Below, piece by piece: positions 1 to 8,832 of a stretch of 64,000 nt of DNA. Each line of letters opens with the position of its first letter. Positions within the stretch are counted from its first letter, which is position 1. The notes under the pieces were generated by a model that saw only the letters and a list, made by a program, of their open reading frames with translations, was not told where the DNA came from and did not search any database. The stretch is from Nocardia amamiensis. Its GTDB lineage: Bacteria > Actinomycetota > Actinomycetes > Mycobacteriales > Mycobacteriaceae. The stretch spans positions 62,001-126,000 of the forward strand of contig NZ_JADLQX010000004.1 of NCBI RefSeq assembly GCF_015477605.1. Direction: 5' to 3'. Both the position numbers and the translations under genes were made by a program.

Positions 1-351
1 CTGTTCGATTCCGTGGGTGGCGACATCGCCCGCACCGGTGTGCACCTACTCGGCAAAGGCGGGCAGCATTTGGTCTACGGCCGGTCCGGCCGGTCGAATG
101 ACGAAGGGCTGCTGGTATTTTCAGCCGACGAACTCGCCGCCCGCGGCATCACCTCCGAGCTGGTGGTCGGCCCGCCGATGCTGGCGCGGGCCGGTGGCGA
201 CTTGCGCGTCCTGGAGGAGCGAGCCATGGCCGAGGCGGCCGCCGGTCGGCTGCGCCCCGCGGTGCACCGTTTCCCGCTCGCGGAGGCAGCCGCCGCGCAC
301 CGCGCGCTGGAAACGCGCGGAACGACCGGCAAGGTGGTGTTGATTCCGTGA
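1..351 (+). CDS. Zinc-type alcohol dehydrogenase / quinone oxidoreductase, C-terminal fragment
   Basis: The frame is open from the first base of the window, so the 5' part of the gene lies outside it. The visible 116 residues are the C-terminal end of the medium-chain dehydrogenase/reductase fold: a 'LFDSVGG' strand of the nucleotide-binding domain, and the typical ending in which 'FPLAEAAAAHRALETRGTTG' is followed by KVVLIP. The cofactor is expected to be NADPH. The substrate cannot be told from this piece. It converges on the methyltransferase gene 10 bases downstream. Confidence 0.85.
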   Translation: MFDSVGGDIARTGVHLLGKGGQHLVYGRSGRSNDEGLLVFSADELAARGITSELVVGPPMLARAGGDLRVLEERAMAEAAAGRLRPAVHRFPLAEAAAAHRALETRGTTGKVVLIP

Positions 352-361
352 CCGAGGCGGC

Positions 362-1039
362 TCAGTCGAAGCTTTCGCCGTTGACGACGGCGTAGGCGAA
401 ACCGTCCCATCCCTTGCCGCCCACGGTCTGCACGACGGTCGCGTCCAGGCTCGGTTCGGCGGCGAGCAATTCGATCAGGTCCCGGCTCGCCTGCGCGGCC
501 GGGTCCTGCGAGTGCTCCTCGGCGACCGCACCGCCGCGGACCACGTTGTCGACGATGATCACCGAGCCCGGCCGGGTCAGGCGCAGCGCCCACAGCACGT
601 AGTTGGAGTTGTTCACCTTGTCCGCGTCGATGAACACCAGATCGAACGGATCGGGGTCTTCCTCGGCGAGTACGGGAAGGCTGTCGAGTGCGGCGCCGAC
701 CCGGATGTCCACCCGGTCGCCCACCCCGGCCCGGTCCAGGTTCGCCCGCGCCACCTCGGCGTGCTGCGCGGCGAACTCCAGCGTGACCACCTGTCCTTTG
801 GCGCCGACCGCGCGGGCGAGCCAGATGGTGCTGTACCCACCGAGCGTGCCGATCTCCAGCACCCGCCGTGCCCCGACCGTCCTGGCCAGCAGATTCAGGA
901 ACTTCCCCTGCGGCGGTGACACGTCGATCGCGGGCAGGCCCGCCGCCTTGTTCGCGACCAGCGCGGCTTCGGACGCCGGATCCGCCACCAGCGTGTCCAC
1001 GAGGTAGCCGTCCACGTCGGCCCATCCAGGAGTTGTCAT
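362..1039 (-). CDS. SAM-dependent O-methyltransferase, COMT-like class I
   Basis: 225-residue cytosolic methyltransferase of the caffeoyl-CoA / catechol O-methyltransferase type. The SAM-binding motif I appears as 'RRVLEIGTLGGYSTIWLA' and the metal-binding aspartates sit in 'FDLVFIDADKVNN'. 'AIDVSPPQGKFLNLL' is the usual helix before motif I. The start is the ATG at 1039 (MTTPGW); the frame stays open upstream, but family members begin near this point. Substrate unknown. Divergent from the SGNH hydrolase gene across about 115 bases. Confidence 0.88.
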   Translation of the reverse strand: MTTPGWADVDGYLVDTLVADPASEAALVANKAAGLPAIDVSPPQGKFLNLLARTVGARRVLEIGTLGGYSTIWLARAVGAKGQVVTLEFAAQHAEVARANLDRAGVGDRVDIRVGAALDSLPVLAEEDPDPFDLVFIDADKVNNSNYVLWALRLTRPGSVIIVDNVVRGGAVAEEHSQDPAAQASRDLIELLAAEPSLDATVVQTVGGKGWDGFAYAVVNGESFD

Positions 1040-1154
1040 GCCTGGAAGTCTGCCACCGGATTCCGCCCCGCGGATCGGCTTGCCGGGTAGCGTGCGGCAC
1101 AAGGAGACGTGCCCCGCTCATGACTGCGCCAGCCGACACCGCCCAGGACACGAC

Positions 1155-2000
1155 ATGACGAATCTGCCGCACGCCATCGCCGTCACCGCCTGCCTGCTCG
1201 CCGTCGGCGCCACCGCCCCCGCCGCGGCGATGCCCACCGAAGGAGGGGCCGAGTACGTCGCGCTCGGCGATTCCGGCGCGGCCACCACCGGCGTGCGGAA
1301 CTTCGACACCTCGGCCCCGCCACGGTGCCTGCGCTCCACCGCCAACACACCGAAGCTGGTCGCCCGGGATCTCGGCCTGCAGCTCGACGACCGCACGTGC
1401 AATTCGGCGCGCATCCGGGACCTCACCACCGCTCAGGAGCCGGGCATCGCACCGCAGTTCGACGCCCTCGGCCCGGGCACCAGACTGGTGACGGTGCACA
1501 TCGGCGCCAACGACGCCCTGATGGCCGAACACGTGGTCTCCTGCCACGCGTCCGGCCTCTTCGGCGTCGGCGCGTGCGCCGGTCCGACTTGGGACGCCGA
1601 CATCGACGGCATCGCGGCGTCGTATTCGGCCGCGTTGCGGCAGATCTCGACGCTGGCACCGAAGGCGAAGATCGTCGTGGACGGCTGGCCACGCTACGTC
1701 CGCGACGGCGGCTGCCCCGAATTGGTCGGCCTTCGCCCGTCCGACGCCACGCACATACAAGCCGCCTTCGACCGCCTCAACACCGTGGTGTCCCGTGCCG
1801 CCACGGCGCACGGAGCCATCTATGTCGGCACCCGCGCCGCGTCGGAAGGCCACGACGCGTGCGCCCCCGCCGGTGTCCGCTGGATCGACCCGGTGATCGC
1901 CACCGAAACCCTCGTGCCCTACCACCTCACCCCGCAGGGCATGCGCGGCGTCGCCGATGTCATCGTCCCGGCGATCCGCGCCTCGGGACTGCCCGATTGA
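1155..2000 (+). CDS. Secreted SGNH/GDSL-family hydrolase
   Basis: 281 residues beginning with a Sec signal peptide (about 1-25, 'ACLLAVGATAPAAA'). The catalytic Ser40 lies in block I (ALGDSGAAT), block III is GAND at residues 117-120, and the catalytic His257 is in 'YHLTPQGM' near the C terminus. Several cysteines suggest disulfides after export. This matches secreted actinobacterial lipase/esterases of the SGNH fold; the natural substrate is not evident. The ATG at 1155 was chosen because the signal peptide starts there and AGGA lies a few bases upstream. The frame is open further upstream but not protein-like. Confidence 0.87.
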   Translation: MTNLPHAIAVTACLLAVGATAPAAAMPTEGGAEYVALGDSGAATTGVRNFDTSAPPRCLRSTANTPKLVARDLGLQLDDRTCNSARIRDLTTAQEPGIAPQFDALGPGTRLVTVHIGANDALMAEHVVSCHASGLFGVGACAGPTWDADIDGIAASYSAALRQISTLAPKAKIVVDGWPRYVRDGGCPELVGLRPSDATHIQAAFDRLNTVVSRAATAHGAIYVGTRAASEGHDACAPAGVRWIDPVIATETLVPYHLTPQGMRGVADVIVPAIRASGLPD

Positions 2001-2143
2001 GCGCATGCCCCGCTGTCACAGCGCCCCGGATCGGACCATCATCCTGCAGCAGGTGCAAAATTCCCACCGGCACGGTGATCGTATTCGACCGACAACGATG
2101 ACCCGGATCTCAGGCCTGCACAGGGATACCTGTGCGGCAGCGA

Positions 2144-3811
2144 TCACAGTCGCCACCACTGGGATCCGCCGCCCACATCCGTGCGTGGCTGCTGGATGAG
2201 CTGTGCGCCATTCGCGTCGGAGCCACCTGAGATGGACAGGCACAGGCCGCTATGTTTCGCAGTCAAGCGAACTTGCCCGAACCTGCTGCTCTCCAGTCGC
2301 CAATGCTGATTGTCGGTTCCTAGGTACGGCCACTGGATGATGCGGGCGCCATCTGCTTGCGAATGACCTTCGACATCGAGGCACATGCCACTGTGTTCGA
2401 TCATGATGCGATACACGCCCGACCCCAGCGGGTTGATCGGGTCGAGCCGCAACCTTTGATTGCCGCCACCCCAGTAGTCCCATTGGATCACTGGCGCGCC
2501 AGGAGCCCTCGACACATCTTTCACGTCGACAACTTTGCGGCTTGTCATCGAAGTGATCGGTGCCGGACCGATTCGCCATCGCTGGTTGTCGCCACCCCAC
2601 CAGTCGAACTGAATGACCCTGGCGTCGACCGACTTGGACTGGTTCAACACGTCGAGCACGCGACCGCTGTTCTTGGCGACGATTCGGTAGTACCCGTCGC
2701 CTACCGGCTCGAGCGCGAAGCGCTGGTTGTCGCCACCCCACCAGTCCCATTGCTGTACCTGCGCGCGGTTGGCCATGGATCGGTCACGAATGTCGAGAAC
2801 CTTGTTGGTGCCATAGATCGGATTGATCCTGTAGAAGCCTTTCTCGAGCCACTCGATGCGAAATATGCCATTCTTGCTGGTGAAATAATTCCATTGAATG
2901 GCGTCGGCACCGTTGTCTCTGGAGTGCCTCTCGATGATCAGGCACATGCCGCTGTGTTTGGCAAAAAGCGGGCCGGTCGGCGGGTACAGCTTACGAATGC
3001 CTTCCACATCGTCATTGGTCAGCGTGGACGATATCGCATTCGCTGCCATCACCGCTCCGGGAACGTCCGAGTGCTGCAGGCCGAGAATGTGGCCGATCTC
3101 GTGCAGTGCGATTCGCTCGACCTCCAAAGAGCCGACCGCCGCTACGATGCTCCACGTAAGCTGATCGTTGAAGTGCACCGGTCGAGGCAGGGCGTTGCCG
3201 TAGTACCCGCAACCTGGAGGGTAGTCGGAATGCCCCCAATCACCACCGGTCATGATCGTGTCACCGCAGTTCGCGTCACTCCACCGGATCAGCACATCCG
3301 GGTGCTGGTTCGGCGCCACTTCGGTGAAAGCGAGTGGAGCGGCCGCCGCCCAGGTGATGAACGCATTACGGACAGCCCGTCGTTCATCGTCGCCGGCGAT
3401 GTCTGCGGTGCCCGTGTCGAAGGCATAGGTCAGCCAGGTCTTTCCCCATGCACAAGCTCGCACGAATCTCAGCGGCAGCGCGGCCGGATCCGGCAATCCG
3501 CACCGCGGTCGCGACATCGAGTCGCGAGTAGCTGCGTCGAAGATTCCGGTCACCTGCAGCCCATGGAAATCCTGGTACAGGGCCAACGCAGTGGATGTAT
3601 CCGAGTCCAAGATCCCGGTCAGCCTCGCCGACCCGGGCCCGGCACAACCCCTCTTCGCGCTTATCGCCACCGACGAATCCTCCGCGAGGTAGCCGAATCT
3701 GACGAGGAAGTCCTGCACACGCACGAAGTCTTTGGTCGCTTCACCCGATCTTGTTTCCGCCACATCGGCCAAGTATGTAGATCGCACAGGTGGCGCTTTC
3801 ATGACTGACAT
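2144..3811 (-). CDS. Matrixin-like zinc metalloprotease with cysteine switch and ricin-type lectin repeats
   Basis: 555 residues in three parts. Residues about 25-95 look like a peptidoglycan-binding-type helical domain, as in the propeptide of matrix metalloproteases. It ends in PRCGLPD (102-108, Cys104), the classical cysteine-switch motif. Residues about 110-270 are a matrixin catalytic domain with zinc motif HEIGHILGLQH (His237, Glu238, His241, His247) and a Met-turn 'GAVMAA'. From about 275 to the end run six ricin-B/QxW-type repeats such as 'VIQFDWWGGDNQRW', enough for two beta-trefoils. No signal peptide is visible, which is odd for such a protease. The start was placed at the second ATG of a pair, six bases after GGAG; the frame is open 15 bases further. 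Base composition and codon use are less GC-rich than the neighbours, suggesting transfer. Confidence 0.85.
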   Translation of the reverse strand: MSVMKAPPVRSTYLADVAETRSGEATKDFVRVQDFLVRFGYLAEDSSVAISAKRGCAGPGSARLTGILDSDTSTALALYQDFHGLQVTGIFDAATRDSMSRPRCGLPDPAALPLRFVRACAWGKTWLTYAFDTGTADIAGDDERRAVRNAFITWAAAAPLAFTEVAPNQHPDVLIRWSDANCGDTIMTGGDWGHSDYPPGCGYYGNALPRPVHFNDQLTWSIVAAVGSLEVERIALHEIGHILGLQHSDVPGAVMAANAISSTLTNDDVEGIRKLYPPTGPLFAKHSGMCLIIERHSRDNGADAIQWNYFTSKNGIFRIEWLEKGFYRINPIYGTNKVLDIRDRSMANRAQVQQWDWWGGDNQRFALEPVGDGYYRIVAKNSGRVLDVLNQSKSVDARVIQFDWWGGDNQRWRIGPAPITSMTSRKVVDVKDVSRAPGAPVIQWDYWGGGNQRLRLDPINPLGSGVYRIMIEHSGMCLDVEGHSQADGARIIQWPYLGTDNQHWRLESSRFGQVRLTAKHSGLCLSISGGSDANGAQLIQQPRTDVGGGSQWWRL

Positions 3812-4212
3812 CATTCTCTCCATCACTAGAGCAATGACTTCGGTTCACCTTGCGGTTTCATCATCCACCGGTGAGTATCGCCCGCCGGAGCTCCACTGGA
3901 TCGAGTAGACCATTACTTGTTTCCGCAATATCGGTTGCGAACGGCTACACGAGCCGTTCCCAAAACGCGGCGAGACCTGCCCCGTATGCGCGCGAGCGGT
4001 GGCGCCGGCTCGGTTCTTCGTTGTTCGACAGCCCGTCTATCGTGGGCCGCTTCGGCCGTTACCAACGCTCCAAGAGCCGGCCAGGCTCCCATTGCGCTTG
4101 TGTGCGGGATTCGAGTAGTCGGCTACTCATGTCGCTGGGACGTCAAAGGACCGATGATGCATCCGTATCTCCATCGGCGTATCAACAATCCCACTAGTAA
4201 GAGGTGATAGAC
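3812..4212. other. Intergenic stretch with no recognisable gene
   Basis: About 400 bases between the divergent metalloprotease gene and the unknown gene at 4213. Short open frames exist on the plus strand but none has a ribosome site or protein-like composition. The stretch presumably holds both promoters. No clear -35/-10 pair or palindrome was found. Confidence 0.5.
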
Positions 4213-4728
4213 ATGGCAGTCAAAGCAATCCTACAGAAGCAATGTCCGCCCTCCGGAACCGTCTATATTGTTCCGGGCTTCCTCGCCGTCCGAAACGATT
4301 CACACTTGATCACCACGGCAGGCCGCGGAGAGATTGTCGTCGATATCATGCCCACTGGAGTGGCCAGAGCCAAATTCCGCAACCCAACAGCGGAATTGCG
4401 TCTGATCGAACCAAATGGATGCGAGTTCCAACTGCCGACCGAAAACCCTCCTCATGACAGAAAGTGGACATATCCTGTTGCGAATGACAAGACTCGAATT
4501 CAATGCGTCATCTTCGGTGAGCGGGAGATCAACCGAGACACCGGAAACTCACTCAGCTACCGATTCCCGATCACCGGCCGGGCCGGCCGTAACTGCAAAA
4601 TTGAAGTACTCATGACCGCGGAGCCCCTCGATGTTGTAGCCGATTCTTGCCTGTGGACGGTCTCGAGCCTCAACACCGACACCACCAACATCGGGAACAA
4701 ACCACTCGATGTCGTCGTAAGCGGTTGA
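4213..4728 (+). CDS. Hypothetical protein of the low-GC insert
   Basis: 171 residues, family not recognised. The sequence alternates hydrophobic and polar residues in a beta-strand-rich manner and has four cysteines. No signal peptide or membrane segment is visible. The ATG at 4213 follows GAGGTG with a six-base spacer. Codon use is less GC-biased than in the core genes and resembles the divergent metalloprotease gene, so the two may have arrived together. A functional link is inference only. Confidence 0.7.
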   Translation: MAVKAILQKQCPPSGTVYIVPGFLAVRNDSHLITTAGRGEIVVDIMPTGVARAKFRNPTAELRLIEPNGCEFQLPTENPPHDRKWTYPVANDKTRIQCVIFGEREINRDTGNSLSYRFPITGRAGRNCKIEVLMTAEPLDVVADSCLWTVSSLNTDTTNIGNKPLDVVVSG

Positions 4729-4993
4729 CGACAGCTCGACTTGCTCGTGGATGGCACGCGCATCATCGCCGGAGACCAGCCACACCATCAGACGGGCGGG
4801 CGACGGTGCACGAATGACCAGCGGCAGCAGGGCCCTTGCAACGCTCTAGGGGTACGCGGACCGGCGGGCCACCAGCCCCGGGTTCGAGCATTCCCTGGTT
4901 CGACGATCTCGAGGCCGGCGAAGTAGTCGAGGATCTGTTGGCGTGTGCGGTACCAGCCGGAGCCCGATCTCCCGTGGGAATCCGTGGCGCGTC

Positions 4994-6262
4994 CTACTTC
5001 GAGAAGTTCTCCGGAGGTTGCCAGGGGCGGCTGTGCGGGTCATCCGGGCGTTGGGCCGGGGGTTGCTGCGGAGGCTGCTGCTGTTGCGCCGGGAAAGCCT
5101 CCTGTGGAGGAAGCACCGGCTGGTGCGGGGAGGGTTCGTACCCCTGCGGCGGCGACGTCGGTACCAAGCCCTCCACCGGAGTGCGCGCCGTGGCCTCGGC
5201 GGCGCGAACCGCGCGCTCGATGGTCGGATCGGGCGCGGTATCGAACCAGTCCGCGACATCGGAGTCGTCCTCCGGCTTCACTTCCGAGCCGTCGGGCGCG
5301 GGCGGTTCGTAACGGAACACTCCGTCCTCGCCCTGCGTGCCGAAGCTCTTGGCGAACCCTTCGAGCGCCTTGCCGAAATCGCTCGGCACCAGCCACACCT
5401 TGTTGGCGTCGCCGCGGGCGACCATGGGCAGCGTCTGCATGTACTGGTAGGCAAGCAGTTCCGGCGTCGGCTTGCCGGATTTGATGGCGGCGAAGACCTT
5501 TTCGATGGCTTTGGCCTGGCCCTGTGCCTGCAGGTAGGAGGCGGCGCGCTCGCCTTGGGCGCGCAGAATGCGGCTCTGCCGTTCACCTTCGGCGGACAGG
5601 ATCGCCGATTGCTTGGCGCCCTCGGCGGACAGGATCTGCGCCTGCTTGGCGCCCTCGGCCGTCTTGATCTGCGATTCGCGCTGCCCCTCCGCGGTGAGGA
5701 TCATCGCGCGCTTCTCGCGGTCGGCCTTCATCTGCTTCTCCATCGACTCCTGGATCGACGGCGGCGGATCGATGCTCTTCAACTCGACCCGCGCGACGCG
5801 CAGGCCCCAGCGCCCGGTCGCCTCGTCGAGGACGCCGCGCAACTGGCCGTTGATCGAGTCGCGGGAGGTGAGCGTCTGCTCGAGCGTCATCCCGCCGACC
5901 ACGTTGCGCAACGTGGTGACGGTCAGTTGCTCGACCGCGGCGATGTAGTTGCTGATCTCGTACACCGCCGCCTGCGGGCTGGTCACCTGGAAATAGACCA
6001 CGGTGTCGATGTGCAGGGTCAGGTTGTCCTCGGTGATCACCGGCTGCGGCGGGAACGACACCACCCGCTCGCGCAGATCCACCTTGGCGCGGATCCGGTC
6101 GGCGAACGGGACGAGGAACGTGAGCTGGCCCGACACGGTGCGCGAGTACCGGCCCAGGCGCTCGATCACCGCGGCCTCGGCTTGCGGCACCAGCGCGATC
6201 GACTTGAAGACCACCACCACGACCAACAGGACGAGGACGGCGGCAACGATCAGTACAGCCAT
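4994..6262 (-). CDS. SPFH/band-7 family membrane protein (stomatin/QmcA-like)
   Basis: 422 residues. An N-terminal membrane segment (about 2-20) is followed by an SPFH domain ('ALVPQAEAAVIERLGRYSRT' onwards). A long Ala/Glu helical region repeats 'TAEGxxQxxILSAEG', and the Pro/Gln-rich tail ends in 'QPPENFSK'. Such proteins form oligomeric scaffolds at the cytoplasmic membrane and pair with NfeD proteins. The start ATG overlaps the stop of the upstream nfeD-like gene by one base (TAATG), with AAGGGG just before it, so the two are co-translated. The position matches Rv1488 of M. tuberculosis as I recall it. Confidence 0.93.
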   Translation of the reverse strand: MAVLIVAAVLVLLVVVVVFKSIALVPQAEAAVIERLGRYSRTVSGQLTFLVPFADRIRAKVDLRERVVSFPPQPVITEDNLTLHIDTVVYFQVTSPQAAVYEISNYIAAVEQLTVTTLRNVVGGMTLEQTLTSRDSINGQLRGVLDEATGRWGLRVARVELKSIDPPPSIQESMEKQMKADREKRAMILTAEGQRESQIKTAEGAKQAQILSAEGAKQSAILSAEGERQSRILRAQGERAASYLQAQGQAKAIEKVFAAIKSGKPTPELLAYQYMQTLPMVARGDANKVWLVPSDFGKALEGFAKSFGTQGEDGVFRYEPPAPDGSEVKPEDDSDVADWFDTAPDPTIERAVRAAEATARTPVEGLVPTSPPQGYEPSPHQPVLPPQEAFPAQQQQPPQQPPAQRPDDPHSRPWQPPENFSK

Positions 6263-6693
6263 TACGGCCCCTTCCAGACGACGGCGGTCGCGCCGTCGAT
6301 CTTCATGACGTACACGGTGGTACCCGGCTCGTAGACCTCGGTCACGTCCATCGGCCGCGCGGTCCACACCTCCCCGCCCAGTTTCACCTGACCGGAATGC
6401 GCCGCGACCTGCTCGAGCACCAGAGCCGTCTTACCCGGCAGGGCATCCACGTTCGTCGGCGTCGGCGGTGGAGTTCCGAAGCGTCGCCGCAGGATCGGGC
6501 GGACACCGAGCAGCAGCACCGCCGAGATCACCGCGAACACGATGGCGTCCACCAAGACCGACGTGCCCGCCGCGGCGCTGACACCCGCGGTGCCGAGCGC
6601 GGCCACACCGAGCATCAGCAGCGTGAGATCCCCCGTGAGCATCTCCGCCGCGGCGAGCAGGATGCCCGCGACAAGCCAAAAAATAGCGGCCAC
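6262..6693 (-). CDS. NfeD-like membrane protein
   Basis: 143 residues. Two to three membrane helices ('FWLVAGILLAAAEMLTG', 'TLLMLGVAALGTAGVSAAAG', 'VLVDAIVFAVISAVLLLGV') are followed by a soluble OB-fold domain ('LPGKTALVLEQVAAHSGQV ... YVMKIDGATAVV'). This is the short NfeD type without a protease domain and is the partner of the SPFH gene it overlaps. The GTG at 6693 was chosen because homologues begin at this helix and because TACAGT lies exactly six bases upstream, as in a leaderless gene. Confidence 0.9.
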   Translation of the reverse strand: MAAIFWLVAGILLAAAEMLTGDLTLLMLGVAALGTAGVSAAAGTSVLVDAIVFAVISAVLLLGVRPILRRRFGTPPPTPTNVDALPGKTALVLEQVAAHSGQVKLGGEVWTARPMDVTEVYEPGTTVYVMKIDGATAVVWKGP

Positions 6694-6699
6694 ACGACC

Positions 6700-6705
6700 A
6701 CTGTA
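6700..6705 (-). promoter_or_regulatory. Candidate -10 hexamer of a leaderless transcript (nfeD-SPFH)
   Basis: TACAGT on the minus strand, six bases before the GTG start at 6693, and no Shine-Dalgarno sequence between them. Transcription would begin at or next to the start codon. Confidence 0.5.
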
Positions 6706-6807
6706 GTGCTCCGAACATTCTCGCGGGAGCGAGCGAGGTGACAACTCCGTGCGAATTCGCCCCCGGGACGCGCGCACCCGCTGCCCCGAAACATTCAGCG
6801 GCGGTGC

Positions 6808-6813
6808 TAGCTT
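6808..6813 (+). promoter_or_regulatory. Candidate -10 hexamer of a leaderless transcript (DUF3097 gene)
   Basis: TAGCTT lies seven bases before the GTG start at 6821, matching TANNNT. It supports that start over the in-frame GTG at 6749. Confidence 0.45.
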
Positions 6814-6820
6814 CAGGCGG

Positions 6821-7645
6821 GTGAGCGGGCGTGACAGGTATGGCGACATCTTCTCCGGACATCCCCGATCGAAGAAGCGGGCGGTACCTACGGTCACCGC
6901 GGAACGCGACCTCGTCGTCGAAGACGCCGCCACCGGATTCTGCGGCGCGGTGGTCGGTTTCGATCGCAGCTACGACGGCGAGTTCGTGAAGCTCGAGGAC
7001 GCCCGCGGGGTGGTGCGCCTGTTCGCGCTGCGCGAGGCCGCGTTCCTCATCGACGGCGAGCTCGTCACGCTGGTCCGGCCCGCCCCGGCCGCGCCGAAGA
7101 AGCCGACTCGCTCCGCCTCGGGCTCGACCCGCGTCGAGGGGCTGCGCGCGAGGGTGGCCCGTGGCAGCCGGATATGGGTCGAGGGTGTCCACGACGCCGC
7201 ATTGGTGGAGCGGGTGTGGGGCCACGATCTGCGCGTCGAGGGCGTGGTCGTCGAGCACCTGGAGGGCTTGGACAACCTGGCCGAGCGGCTGGCCGACTTC
7301 CAGCCGGGCCCGGGCAGGCGGGTCGGCGTGCTGGTCGACCATCTGGTGACCGGATCCAAGGAGACCCAGCTGACCACCGGGCTCGGACCGTACGTGCTGG
7401 TGACCGGCCATCCATTCGTCGACGTCTGGCAGGCGGTGCGCCCCGCGACCGTGGGGATCGCGCAGTGGCCGCAGGTGCCGCGCGGCGAGGATTGGAAGAC
7501 CGGAGTCTGCGCACGCCTGCGCTGGGGCACCCCGCAGGACGGATGGCGGCGCGTCTACGGCGCGGTGACCTCCTTCCGCGACCTGGAGGCGCCGCTCATC
7601 GGCGCGGTGGAGCGCCTGATCGACTTCGTCACCGAACCGGAATAG
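6821..7645 (+). CDS. DUF3097 family protein
   Basis: 274 residues, soluble, with no signal peptide. The conserved family signature is clear: 'DLVVEDAATGFCGAVVGF' near the N terminus, then 'SRIWVEGVHDAALVERVWG' and 'VGVLVDHLVTGSKE', which resemble a TOPRIM-like nucleic-acid fold. Biochemical function is unknown. The position between hemH and nfeD matches Rv1486c of M. tuberculosis as I recall it. The start is taken as GTG 6821 (VSGRDRYGD) because relatives begin with an 'RYG' segment and a -10 hexamer lies seven bases upstream. GTG 6749 is an alternative with a GAGGTG ribosome site. Confidence 0.85.
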   Translation: MSGRDRYGDIFSGHPRSKKRAVPTVTAERDLVVEDAATGFCGAVVGFDRSYDGEFVKLEDARGVVRLFALREAAFLIDGELVTLVRPAPAAPKKPTRSASGSTRVEGLRARVARGSRIWVEGVHDAALVERVWGHDLRVEGVVVEHLEGLDNLAERLADFQPGPGRRVGVLVDHLVTGSKETQLTTGLGPYVLVTGHPFVDVWQAVRPATVGIAQWPQVPRGEDWKTGVCARLRWGTPQDGWRRVYGAVTSFRDLEAPLIGAVERLIDFVTEPE

Positions 7646-7655
7646 GCGGCCTCCT

Positions 7656-7818
7656 CGCCTTCGCTCGCCCGGCGCATAAGCGACTGCCTCGAGCCTCCGC
7701 TCGCCCGGCACATAAGCGACTGCCTCCAGCCTCCGCTCAGCCCGGCACATAAGCGACTGCCTCCAGCCTTCACTCAACCGGCGCATAAGCGACTGCCTCC
7801 AGCCTCCGCTCAGCCTGG
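7656..7818. repeat. Tandem 36/37-bp repeats
   Basis: Four near-identical units, each containing CATAAGCGACTGCCT, start at 7675, 7711, 7748 and 7784 (spacing 36, 37, 36), with partial copies of the 'CCTCCGCTC' half at both ends. The copies are contiguous, so there are no spacers. They lie directly after the DUF3097 stop codon, and a hairpin-like GGCGCCGGGC...GCCCGG follows. The rest of the gap, to 8016, holds only the promoter of the next gene. Confidence 0.85.
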
Positions 7819-8002
7819 CGCCGGGCTGAGGACGGACTTCGCCCGGCAGCGTCGTCGTGCATCGGCCGGTTGTGGTCGCGACGGCCGGATGCGGGGTGGT
7901 GTCCGCGCGGACACAGCGGTCATCACTCGCGGTGTCCCCGTCGTTCCGGTGCTGCTCACGAATGCCATCGCGCATGGATGCCCACCGGTAGCGCCCACCC
8001 TT

Positions 8003-8008
8003 TATGCT
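8003..8008 (+). promoter_or_regulatory. Candidate -10 hexamer of a leaderless transcript
   Basis: TATGCT lies eight bases before the ATG at 8017, with no ribosome site between them. It supports that ATG as the start. Confidence 0.5.
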
Positions 8009-8016
8009 CGATAATT

Positions 8017-8832
8017 ATGTGCTCTCCAAGCGCGACGCTGACGGTCTGGGCGAGCTCCTGGCTGGCCGGCCGCAGTGCGCCCGACGACGTTCTGGCCGCC
8101 TTGCACGCATGGGCGCCGAAGCACACGATCGCGGCGGGTGATCCCCTGGCCGGCGGGCGCACCGACTTACCCTGGTCCGCGCACGGCAACCTGCCGGGAA
8201 GCGGAGTCATGGCCCTGCTCAAGGTGATTCGCGAGACCATGGCGTGGCCGGGGTCGCAACTGCGACTGGTGCTCCCGGTCCCCGGGGACGTGCGGGGAGT
8301 TCCCGCGGGCACGGCGTTCGCCGCCGACGCCATCGCCGCGGAGGAGGGCATCCTGATCGGGGTTCCCGGCACCGACGGTACCGGTCTCATCCCGCAGTGG
8401 GCGGACGAGGACACCCTGCAGTGGACCGTCTACAGCACCCCTATCCCGGCGGCGCCGGGACCTGACATGTCGCTGGGCGAGGCCGAATACGCGATGCGCG
8501 AAGCGGTCCGCGACGCCGCCGACGCGCTGATGAAGCTGCACACCACCGCGCTCGGCACGGCCGAGTCCGATCCGCGTGAGCTCATCGAGGCCGAACTCGC
8601 CGACTACTCCCGGCACGACTATCCCGACTCGATTCCATTGCGCGCCAGGCGGATTCTGGATACCGCCGACCACGTCGCGGCCATCCTCGCGGTAGCCCAG
8701 CGGGAACCGGCCTCCGCTCCCACCTCCGCCAGCGCGATCGGCGCGCAGGAATCGCTGCTGCGCCCGCTGTGGGACGCGATCCGCGCGGCCAGGCTGGTCG
8801 CGGTGCACGCTTCGGCGCGGGGAAACCACTGA
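8017..8832 (+). CDS. Conserved hypothetical actinobacterial protein
   Basis: 271 residues, no membrane segment and no signal peptide. The family is not recognised beyond a resemblance to conserved mycobacterial proteins of unknown function. It is Ala-rich with mostly helical character ('AEYAMREAVRDAADALMKLH', 'RARRILDTADHVAAILAVAQ'). The frame is open 49 codons upstream, but the ATG at 8017 is preceded by TATGCT at leaderless spacing and the upstream residues are not protein-like. Confidence 0.78.
   Translation: MCSPSATLTVWASSWLAGRSAPDDVLAALHAWAPKHTIAAGDPLAGGRTDLPWSAHGNLPGSGVMALLKVIRETMAWPGSQLRLVLPVPGDVRGVPAGTAFAADAIAAEEGILIGVPGTDGTGLIPQWADEDTLQWTVYSTPIPAAPGPDMSLGEAEYAMREAVRDAADALMKLHTTALGTAESDPRELIEAELADYSRHDYPDSIPLRARRILDTADHVAAILAVAQREPASAPTSASAIGAQESLLRPLWDAIRAARLVAVHASARGNH

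Noticed and set aside
75..2006. 643-residue minus-strand open frame across the first three genes
   Set aside because: It crosses two genes on the opposite strand and one in another frame, with an Arg/Gly-rich shadow composition.
7656..7818. CRISPR array
   Set aside because: Repeats of 36/37 bases are contiguous, there are no unique spacers and no cas genes.
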